Translations under genes and position numbers: made by a program
Shown: in pieces, positions 46,868 to 53,371 of the stretch
Position numbering within the stretch: the first letter of the stretch is position 1
Layout of the letters: every line of letters starts with the position of its first letter
The notes under the pieces: model-generated
The model's input: the letters and a program-made list of their open reading frames with translations, nothing else
What the model was told of the DNA's origin: nothing
The model's database searches: none
Assembly: GCA_017503575.1 (NCBI GenBank)
Contig: JAFVSV010000053.1
Coordinates: 1 to 64,000 of the forward strand
Reading direction: 5' to 3'
DNA from: Alistipes sp.
GTDB lineage: Bacteria; Bacteroidota; Bacteroidia; Bacteroidales; Rikenellaceae
DNA: 64,000 nt

Positions 46868-47858
46868 CGTCGGTATAGTTTTTAAGTTCTTCATCATCAA
46901 GGTGATATATTATATTGGACTGATAGACACCACCGAGGTTCTCCTCAACCCACGACTTCACGGTGAGCACCTCCTCAACCGTGGGACGCTCCACACGTAG
47001 AGTCTCGCCCTCGCCCAAGGTGGCTGACGCAGGGTCCGACACGATAGAGTGGAACTCACCGTCGCGGAACTTAACGCCCCAGCCGAAGGTGGGATAGGCG
47101 TAGTCCAACGGCATGCGGTCATCCATATAGGTAATACGACGCAGGTAGGGCATAACATCGGTGATGTCGAGTATCGAGTTACGCGTCGAGGGGTTCTTGA
47201 TAGCTCCCGTATTATAGAGCATCAGCACGCCACGGTCGGCAATAGGCCAATAGTCATCGTCAAGTTGGTGTAGGCGGATGGTGATACTCAGCTCCTTATC
47301 GAGCGTATGGAGGTAACTATGCGCATGGTCCGTGAGCGCGGTGTATATATCGATGGTAGACTCCGTCCAGTCGCAGTCGAACTGCACCTCGCGTATCTCG
47401 CCACACTCGTTATAGGAGACCATGGCAAGGAGTCTATCCACAATCATCTCGGCATACGCGCACTCATAACCCTCCATCAGGCGTAGCGCCTCGAGAGTGA
47501 TATATACCGTGGGCACAACCTCGACACCCTCGGGAATTGAGGCGTCAAAGCGGGTGGTGGCAATGGGTGCTGGCACCACATTGTACGGTTCAATGCTATC
47601 CTTGACACACGCCACATCAAACATCTTGATATAGAGGCGTCCGATGTCGTGTCTCTCGATAAAGGCGAGCTCCTCAGCCGAGGGATTGAATACCGTCTTC
47701 CAGTGGTAGATGGCATTTGTTGGGTTTTCGTGCTGCTGCACGCTGATAGCCCCACCGCCACTATCAACATGACGGCTCGAACTCATCAGCAGCAGGATTA
47801 CAACAGCACTCACAAAGTAGAATAGTCGTTGTCTCATAGCATTATTGTTTATGTTCAT
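46836..47858 (-). CDS. Exported protein with TIM-barrel-like features, unknown function
   Basis: The 340-residue protein has a signal segment (LFYFVSAVVILLLMSSS). Its core shows a beta-alpha order with strand ends like RLYIKMFDVACV, VEVVPTVYITLEAL, EIREVQFDCDWTEST and GVLMLYNTGAI. This looks like a TIM barrel similar in style to glycoside-hydrolase-related DUF3142 proteins; FDCDWTE could carry acidic active-site residues. This is a fold guess only. An internal ATG at 47837 is an alternative start. It overlaps the downstream TPR-like gene, so the two probably act together. Confidence 0.7.
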   Translation of the reverse strand: MNINNNAMRQRLFYFVSAVVILLLMSSSRHVDSGGGAISVQQHENPTNAIYHWKTVFNPSAEELAFIERHDIGRLYIKMFDVACVKDSIEPYNVVPAPIATTRFDASIPEGVEVVPTVYITLEALRLMEGYECAYAEMIVDRLLAMVSYNECGEIREVQFDCDWTESTIDIYTALTDHAHSYLHTLDKELSITIRLHQLDDDYWPIADRGVLMLYNTGAIKNPSTRNSILDITDVMPYLRRITYMDDRMPLDYAYPTFGWGVKFRDGEFHSIVSDPASATLGEGETLRVERPTVEEVLTVKSWVEENLGGVYQSNIIYHLDDEELKNYTDDEITQIFSRN

Positions 47859-47996
47859 TATACACGTTATATATCAATGAGGGGGCGAAGCGCATAAATC
47901 TATCACCACGCTACACATTAACACGAAACAAGGTCTCCACAGCCGAAGCATATAGAGACCCTCATATCTTACTGCGCTACCCGACGCATGACTCGT

Positions 47997-48494
47997 TTAC
48001 AGAGTTCTAATCGAGGGGAAGAGCATATATAGTTGCTCCATAAGATGCTCCATATCGAACTCCTCACGGAGGATAAGGAGTATGGTATTATCACCAGCGA
48101 TGGTGCCTAACACCTCATGTATACCAAGGTTGTCAATGGGCACCGATATGGCACTTGCATAACCCGGCTTCGTGTTTATAACACACATATTTCCCGAGAA
48201 GGCTATACCAGTAATGTTATCCGATATGTTTGTCGAGATATGTCTATCACTATGGGTACTACTATTCGGCAGGACATATATATACCCACGCTCCTTGTGG
48301 GGAATCTTGGCCACATGCATAGCCTTGAGGTCGCGTGACAGTGTCGACTGCGTAACATCTACACCACACTCCATAAGGCGCTGCAACAACTCCTCCTGCG
48401 AACAGACAAACTCCGTACGAATAATCTTTCTAATCAGAGACTCACGATGAGCCTTCTGGCTCACACGCCCTCCCTTTGAATCGTTATATCTCAT
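47997..48494 (-). CDS. argR: Arginine repressor ArgR
   Basis: ArgR is a hexameric, arginine-responsive regulator. The 165-residue product has an N-terminal winged-helix DNA-binding domain (SLIRKIIRTEFVCSQEELLQ, VTQSTLSRDLKAMH) and a C-terminal oligomerisation/arginine-binding domain with GTIAGDNTILLIL (the GTIAGDDT-like arginine-contact motif). The ATG at 48494 was chosen because upstream codons would enter the promoter region. No arginine genes are adjacent, so its targets lie elsewhere. A candidate operator is noted at 48580-48595. Confidence 0.93.
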   Translation of the reverse strand: MRYNDSKGGRVSQKAHRESLIRKIIRTEFVCSQEELLQRLMECGVDVTQSTLSRDLKAMHVAKIPHKERGYIYVLPNSSTHSDRHISTNISDNITGIAFSGNMCVINTKPGYASAISVPIDNLGIHEVLGTIAGDNTILLILREEFDMEHLMEQLYMLFPSIRTL

Positions 48495-48533
48495 AGCACA
48501 CATAAGAGACCGATAATTGTCGGCTTCGGACAA

Positions 48534-48562
48534 CAAATGTAGTAAAAAAGTGGAGACCGTGC
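48534..48562 (-). promoter_or_regulatory. argR promoter
   Basis: On the minus strand TACATTTG (48541-48534) follows a GTTG-type -33 box about 20 bases upstream. The leader to the ATG at 48494 would be about 33 bases. Confidence 0.5.
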
Positions 48563-48579
48563 AACACTTTAACAATAAA

Positions 48580-48595
48580 TGTTCAAAATGAAACA
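48580..48595. promoter_or_regulatory. Possible ArgR operator
   Basis: An A/T-rich imperfect palindrome TGTTCA-AAA-TGAAACA lies upstream of argR and of the divergent lipoprotein gene. It recalls the weakly palindromic ARG boxes bound by ArgR. The match is imperfect and there is only one box, so the call is tentative. Confidence 0.25.
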
Positions 48596-48637
48596 TAGTT
48601 TTTTAATACTTGTCGTTGTATATACAAAATGTTTTAC

Positions 48638-48645
48638 TACCTTTG
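48638..48645 (+). promoter_or_regulatory. Promoter -7 box of the 48814 lipoprotein gene
   Basis: TACCTTTG has TTG 19 bases upstream (48616-48618). The predicted leader is about 160 bases and contains an 11-base tandem repeat at about 48696-48720. Together with the argR promoter this accounts for most of the 319-base gap between argR and the lipoprotein gene. Confidence 0.6.
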
Positions 48646-48813
48646 TGGTCGAAATTATTGAGAATGTGTCGAGAAACAAGGGTGCGAACAAGGGACGGAT
48701 TGAGGACGGATTGAGGACGAGTTAGGAGAGGATTGGCAGAGAAATAGGATAGGAACAATCGGCACATAATATACTGCAAATAAATAAATTGATATAATAA
48801 AACCAATAACTAA

Positions 48814-50364
48814 ATGACTATGAGAAAACTATTTTCGATGATGTTTTTATCGCTTGTAGCTCTCTTTGCAGCAAGCTGTGAGCCATCACAAGAGGAGGGT
48901 GGCACATCGGGCATCACCTTCGAGTTCCAGAACGCAAAGACTACTGCGTCATCTGCCGAGGTACAGGTAATTCCTTCGGACGCCACGGTCAACTATGTTG
49001 CAGCAATCGTTGAGAGCGCTACTATCGCCGATAAGAGCGATGCTGATATCATCACAGAGATGCTCGCTGCTGACGACCTTAAGCTTAAGAAGGGCCCTCA
49101 ATATCTCTCAGCAAAGGGTCTTAAGGCTGGCACAGAGTATACTGCCATTGCATTTGCTGTAACCGAGACCAAGGCTATCGCACGCTACACCCTCACTACC
49201 GAGGCATCGAGCAATCCTATACCAGCCGATGAGTTCGAGATTGAGATTGAGATTAAGGATATTAAGGCTACTTCAGCAACAGCCATTGCCAAGCCTAACA
49301 GCTCGGCAAACCGCTACTACTTCCGAGTGATTACCAAGATGGAGCTTGATGCTTTCGGCATCTACAACGATGACTACCAGATTTTTGAGTATATCATCGA
49401 GAACCCTAACTCTGGCGACTGGGTTACACAGGGTGAGACAACTCTTAACTGCCGTCTTGCAGCCGAGACCGACTATCTTGCCGTAGCCTTCAACTTTGAG
49501 AACTGGGAGGATATGCACAACCAGGCAGCCGAGATGAAGCTCTTCCGCAAGGCATTTACAACTCCTGAGGGCGAGCCAGTAGACCCCAACTCGTTGTTCA
49601 TCACAGACAACCTCTCAACCACTCACACCAACTTCTCTTTGGATGTGACCCCAGCACTTGGCGAGGAGAAGCAGTGGACATACTACATCTGGACAAAGAG
49701 TTCATACGAGCAGACCTTGGCTACCGAGGCTAAGGCAAACATCGTTATGCGTAGCTATTTCGGTCTCAACAATATCGCTGTGGAGCAGGGCTATGGCTTT
49801 GGCGACATCATCCAGACAGACAAGCTTGGCAAGAAGGGTTCAAATACCATTACAGCATACGAACCACTTCACAACAATACTGAGTATGTTGTGGTATTGT
49901 TCTACGTAGACCCAACCATCACCGACCCAACAGAGGTATACGACTACAACTACGTTGCCGTAGAGTTCAAGACACTTGCTCCATCGGCAGATGCAGTAGC
50001 TACACTTGAGGTATCAGAGCCTATTATCGTAAAGGATGGCTTCAGCTACAGCGTAAACTTTGTAGTTAAGACTAACGAGCACGCTACAGCCCTGCTTGCA
50101 GGCGCACAGCTTTGGAATAACTATGAGTTTGAGAAGTACTGGGATCCTAACGACTGGTCACAGATTCAGGCATTCTTCATGTTCCGCAAGCCTGTTGGTG
50201 AGGATACCTTGGCAGCGGCAAAGAGTGCTGAGGGCGCTACAATCTCGTTCACAGGCTTCGAAAAGGAGGATTACGTATTCTTCTTCGAGGCACTCAACGC
50301 AGAGAACACCGCAACACAGTTCGCCGTACGCGTAACTCCAGAGATGTTTGATAACGCACAGTAA
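48814..50364 (+). CDS. Beta-sandwich (fibronectin-III-like) lipoprotein
   Basis: The 516-residue lipoprotein has its cysteine in ALFAASCEPSQ. It shows consecutive beta-sandwich modules of fibronectin-III style: FEFQNAKTTASSAEVQVIPS with GLKAGTEYTAIAFAVTE, then IEIKDIKATSATAIAKPNSS and RLAAETDYLAVAFNFENW. It resembles the last gene of the 32-44 kb cluster in its strand-turn pattern and AVTE-like ends, though not obviously as a direct paralogue. No catalytic residues are visible. It is followed by a second lipoprotein gene 8 bases downstream. Confidence 0.75.
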   Translation: MTMRKLFSMMFLSLVALFAASCEPSQEEGGTSGITFEFQNAKTTASSAEVQVIPSDATVNYVAAIVESATIADKSDADIITEMLAADDLKLKKGPQYLSAKGLKAGTEYTAIAFAVTETKAIARYTLTTEASSNPIPADEFEIEIEIKDIKATSATAIAKPNSSANRYYFRVITKMELDAFGIYNDDYQIFEYIIENPNSGDWVTQGETTLNCRLAAETDYLAVAFNFENWEDMHNQAAEMKLFRKAFTTPEGEPVDPNSLFITDNLSTTHTNFSLDVTPALGEEKQWTYYIWTKSSYEQTLATEAKANIVMRSYFGLNNIAVEQGYGFGDIIQTDKLGKKGSNTITAYEPLHNNTEYVVVLFYVDPTITDPTEVYDYNYVAVEFKTLAPSADAVATLEVSEPIIVKDGFSYSVNFVVKTNEHATALLAGAQLWNNYEFEKYWDPNDWSQIQAFFMFRKPVGEDTLAAAKSAEGATISFTGFEKEDYVFFFEALNAENTATQFAVRVTPEMFDNAQ

Positions 50365-50372
50365 TACAGACT

Positions 50373-51767
50373 ATGAAAAAACTATTTAGCATATTTGCTC
50401 TATTCTCGCTCGCCGCAGGCTTTGTGGCGTGCGAGAACACAGAGCAGCCCACACCTGGCGGTGGCGACGACAAGGAGTACACCATCGAGCTTACAGCAGA
50501 TAAGACAGAGATCGTTGCCAATGGCTCTGATACTGTGACCTTCACCGTTAAGGTGGATGGCGTGGAGACCACGGAGGGGGTTATGATCATCTGCCTCAAC
50601 GACAACTCAGTACTTACTGACAATACTTTCAAGACAGCGACCTTTGGCGAGTATAGCTTCAAGGCTTCGTATAAGAACTTCTCTTCGGATGCTGTGAATA
50701 TCACCGCCACCGAGCCTGAAAAGGTTGTCGAGCTCACGGCTGACAAGAGCGAGATTGTTGCCGACACCCGTGATACCGTAACCTTCACCGTGACAGTTGA
50801 TGGCGTTGATATGACAACAGAGTGTACTATCACTAACCTCAACTACGAGACCGCTATCGAGGGTAACACCTTTACTTCGGATGTCAATGGCGAGTTCCGC
50901 TTTGTGGCTACATACGACAAGTGGTCGTCGAACGAAGTTACAATCACCGCTACCATTCCCGAGGCACCTGTGCAGAAGAGCCTCAAGATTAAGTCTGACG
51001 TAAATCGAATCAAGGCAGACGGTATTGAGAAGGCTACATTTACGGTAATCTATGGCGAGGATGATGTAACAGCTGATGCCGAGATATACTGCACTAACCA
51101 CGAGGGCGTAACCGTCGAGGGCAACACCTTCTCAAGTACGACTGTTGGTTCATACTCGTTCCGCGCACGCTACGATGGTCAGACCACAGGCACTTCCGTA
51201 AGCATTGATGCGTATGACCCTGAGTTGGCTGGCAAATATGAGATTGGTGCTATCTACGAGGTAAATGGTGTTAAGGGTGTTATCTTCGCCATTAAGTCGG
51301 ACAACAAGGGTGATACATACTGCTATATCTTCTCTTTGGATGAGGAGGACTTGCAGTGGTCAACGAAGTACGAGTGGTGTAACTGCATGTCGCAGCGTGG
51401 TGACTACAACTCGAGCGACCCATTCAACTACTTTGGCATGAACATCGACGACTACCCAGCGTTCAAGTGGTGTAAGGAGCATGGTGAGGGCTGGTTCCTA
51501 CCATCATCTACCGAGATGCACTGGATGTGGGATATGCTCACCGAGGGTGAGCGTGACTTCAATGCTCCAAGTGTAGCAAAGTACAACACATTTATCGTGG
51601 AGAATGGTGGCGAGCCATTCTGCGAGACCTACTACTGGTCATCGAACGAGACATCGGAAGATTTGGTGGAGGTTATCGCCTTCATGGACGATAGCGTCGT
51701 ATGTCTCGATCCCAAGAAGGATAACAAATACACTGCACGCGCTGCATACCGCTTCAAGGTGGAGTAA
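50373..51767 (+). CDS. Ig-like repeat lipoprotein with DUF1566/lectin-like C-terminus
   Basis: The 464-residue lipoprotein has its cysteine in AGFVACENTEQ. Three tandem Ig-like modules (residues about 35-280) share the pattern TADKTEIVANGSDTVTFTV, TADKSEIVADTRDTVTFTV and KSDVNRIKADGIEKATFTV. The C-terminal 170 residues resemble the DUF1566/C-type-lectin-like fold (GWFLPSSTEMHWMWDML, ETYYWSSNETSEDL, ending ARAAYRFKVE). The architecture suggests a stalk presenting a ligand-binding head. No reverse transcriptase or template repeat is present, so it is not a diversity-generating retroelement target on the evidence here. Confidence 0.8.
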   Translation: MKKLFSIFALFSLAAGFVACENTEQPTPGGGDDKEYTIELTADKTEIVANGSDTVTFTVKVDGVETTEGVMIICLNDNSVLTDNTFKTATFGEYSFKASYKNFSSDAVNITATEPEKVVELTADKSEIVADTRDTVTFTVTVDGVDMTTECTITNLNYETAIEGNTFTSDVNGEFRFVATYDKWSSNEVTITATIPEAPVQKSLKIKSDVNRIKADGIEKATFTVIYGEDDVTADAEIYCTNHEGVTVEGNTFSSTTVGSYSFRARYDGQTTGTSVSIDAYDPELAGKYEIGAIYEVNGVKGVIFAIKSDNKGDTYCYIFSLDEEDLQWSTKYEWCNCMSQRGDYNSSDPFNYFGMNIDDYPAFKWCKEHGEGWFLPSSTEMHWMWDMLTEGERDFNAPSVAKYNTFIVENGGEPFCETYYWSSNETSEDLVEVIAFMDDSVVCLDPKKDNKYTARAAYRFKVE

Positions 51768-51867
51768 GGTGAGTAATTAGCAACTAAGGAGTGGAGAGCT
51801 GTCTTCACTCCTTTTTTTTGTAGTACTATTTCTAACTCCTAATTCCTCATTTATAATATATAAGTTA

Positions 51868-51875
51868 TATCTTTG
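51868..51875 (+). promoter_or_regulatory. -7 box immediately before thiL (leaderless)
   Basis: TATCTTTG ends five bases before the A of the thiL ATG at 51880. Transcription would start at or within a base or two of the ATG, so the mRNA should be leaderless. Confidence 0.55.
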
Positions 51876-51879
51876 TGGC

Positions 51880-52815
51880 ATGAAAAAGTCTGAATTTTCG
51901 TTTATAGGCGATATCGCCACGCTGTTTGGCACGCTACCCCACCACGGCTTCGAGCCTATTGGCGACGACTGCACCGTCGTAGATATGGGCGCGGATGCCC
52001 TTGTGATGACTACCGACATGCTTGTCGAGGATGTACACTTCCTTCGCTCGGCATCTACGGCCGAGGAGGTGGGCATGAAGAGCCTTATGGTTAATATCTC
52101 GGACGTGGCAGCTATGGGCGCTACGCCAATCGCTACGCTACTGAGCCTCTCACTACCCGAGTCGGCACAGGGCGAGTGGAGCGAGGCCTTTATGCGTGGC
52201 TACTACGAGGCGTGTAGCAAACATGGAGTGGCTCTTGTGGGTGGCGACACCACCGCCTCGCGCGACCGTATAACGATAAACGTGGTGGCCATAGGACGAG
52301 CACCCAAGGCAAATATCAAGCGTCGTTCAGCAGCTAAGGTGGACGACATCATAGCTGTTACGGGCAAGCTTGGCGTATCGTCTAAAGGATTGGTAGACAT
52401 CATGTTTGGAGACCTTACGACCGAGGCAGCCGAGATACACCGCCGCGGCAATGCCCGCGTGGCGGAGGGAGCATGGCTCGGCACGCGGAGCGAGGTACAC
52501 GCCATGATGGATATATCGGATGGTATAGCCTCGGACATACGCCATATCATGGAGCTGTCGAATGTGGGTGCCGAGATTGAGTTAAACGACATACCTACCG
52601 ACTACGACATACGCTATGCCACAACAGGAGGCGAGGACTACGAGCTACTTCTCACCGTAGACCCCGCGAGCTTCGACACCATAGCCACAGCACTCGCCGA
52701 GGCTACAGGCACGACGCTCACAGCCATAGGACGCATCACATCATCGCACGAGCTATGCTGGCTTCAGGATGGCGCACCCACGGATATCGACCTTCGGGGG
52801 TTCACACACTTTTAG
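51880..52815 (+). CDS. thiL: Thiamine-monophosphate kinase
   Basis: ThiL phosphorylates thiamine monophosphate to the active diphosphate. The 311-residue protein shows the AIRS-fold motifs GDDCTVVD, TTDMLVEDVHF, NISDVAAMGATP, GGDTTAS, MDISDGIASD and TGGEDYELL in the right order. It stands alone, not in a thi operon, and its -7 box lies so close to the ATG that the transcript is probably leaderless. Confidence 0.95.
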   Translation: MKKSEFSFIGDIATLFGTLPHHGFEPIGDDCTVVDMGADALVMTTDMLVEDVHFLRSASTAEEVGMKSLMVNISDVAAMGATPIATLLSLSLPESAQGEWSEAFMRGYYEACSKHGVALVGGDTTASRDRITINVVAIGRAPKANIKRRSAAKVDDIIAVTGKLGVSSKGLVDIMFGDLTTEAAEIHRRGNARVAEGAWLGTRSEVHAMMDISDGIASDIRHIMELSNVGAEIELNDIPTDYDIRYATTGGEDYELLLTVDPASFDTIATALAEATGTTLTAIGRITSSHELCWLQDGAPTDIDLRGFTHF

Positions 52816-52910
52816 CCACCACTACATCTAAATTACAAGATTGGTTACTCCAGTAGTCGGAATGTTGCAGGCGATGACTGCTAATTATTACCCTTTAGCC
52901 TTGCGGATGG

Positions 52911-52990
52911 CTTTTGTTTTGGCTATGGAAGAGCGCTTGCACTCTATCCTACAAGCCAAAACAAAAGTAGCGTAACTCTCGTTACGCTAC
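52911..52990. other. Two adjacent perfect hairpins in the thiL-tRNA gap
   Basis: A 14-base perfect inverted repeat (52911-52924 with 52954-52967, 29-base loop) is directly followed by a 10-base perfect hairpin (52967-52976 with 52981-52990, TCTC loop). No reading frame is supported here. They could be a small RNA, a recombination site remnant or a terminator pair. Confidence 0.6.
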
Positions 52991-53001
52991 CTGCTCAAAT
53001 G

Positions 53002-53018
53002 GTCGGGATGACAAGATT
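53002..53018. repeat. Partial copy of the tRNA-Pro 3' end
   Basis: This 17-base stretch repeats 53217-53233, the 3' end of tRNA-Pro(GGG). The bases that follow (53011-53025) recur with one change at 52835-52849. The pattern suggests old att-site duplications at the tRNA gene. No integrase is present. Confidence 0.6.
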
Positions 53019-53169
53019 GGCTACTTCGCATCCCAAGGGATGCTCCGTTTAACGCCCATCTTGGGCACTACCTTAATGGCGTGCACAAAGCTGAATAACC
53101 GAAGTCTCGCCAAGGCGATTAGCTTTTGTGCCATATAGCCATCGATGCGAGCATCAGGCTATATCACAC

Positions 53170-53198
53170 AAAAAGACCCCAATCATTCGATTGAGGTC
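53170..53198 (-). terminator. Terminator of tRNA-Pro
   Basis: The minus strand reads an inverted repeat (GACC(C)CAATC with GATTG(A)GGTC, one mismatch) followed by TTTTT (53174-53170). It lies about 20 bases after the tRNA 3' end. Confidence 0.7.
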
Positions 53199-53217
53199 CT
53201 TCGCTTTCTCAGCTTTG

Positions 53218-53292
53218 TCGGGATGACAAGATTCGAACTTGCGACAACACGCCCCCCAGACGTGTACTCTAACCGGGCTGAGCTACATCCCG
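53218..53292 (-). tRNA. tRNA-Pro(GGG)
   Basis: The 75-base cloverleaf fits by eye. Acceptor CGGGATG (53292-53286) pairs with CATCCCG (53225-53219) and the discriminator is A. The D arm lies in AGCTCAGCCCGGTTAGAGT, the anticodon stem-loop CACGT-CTGGGGG-GCGTG carries anticodon GGG, and the T arm contains TTCGAAT. The 3' CCA is not encoded. The plus strand also has a spurious reading frame antisense to it. Confidence 0.93.
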
Positions 53293-53359
53293 AATTGGTT
53301 TTGTGGTGCAAAGATAATAATAAATTTCCAAAGTGTGCAACTAAAAACTAAAAAAAATA

Positions 53360-53367
53360 TAACTTTG
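53360..53367 (+). promoter_or_regulatory. -7 box immediately before the ABC transporter gene (leaderless)
   Basis: TAACTTTG ends five bases before the ATG at 53372, the same spacing as for thiL. The predicted transcript has no leader. Confidence 0.5.
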
Positions 53368-53371
53368 TAAC

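Noticed and set aside
50373..51767. Possible diversity-generating retroelement target
   Set aside because: The C-terminal domain is lectin-like, but no reverse transcriptase, Avd or template repeat lies in the window.
53145..53351. A 68-codon frame containing MTRFELATTRPPDVYSNRAE
   Set aside because: It is the complement of tRNA-Pro(GGG), a known false-positive pattern.
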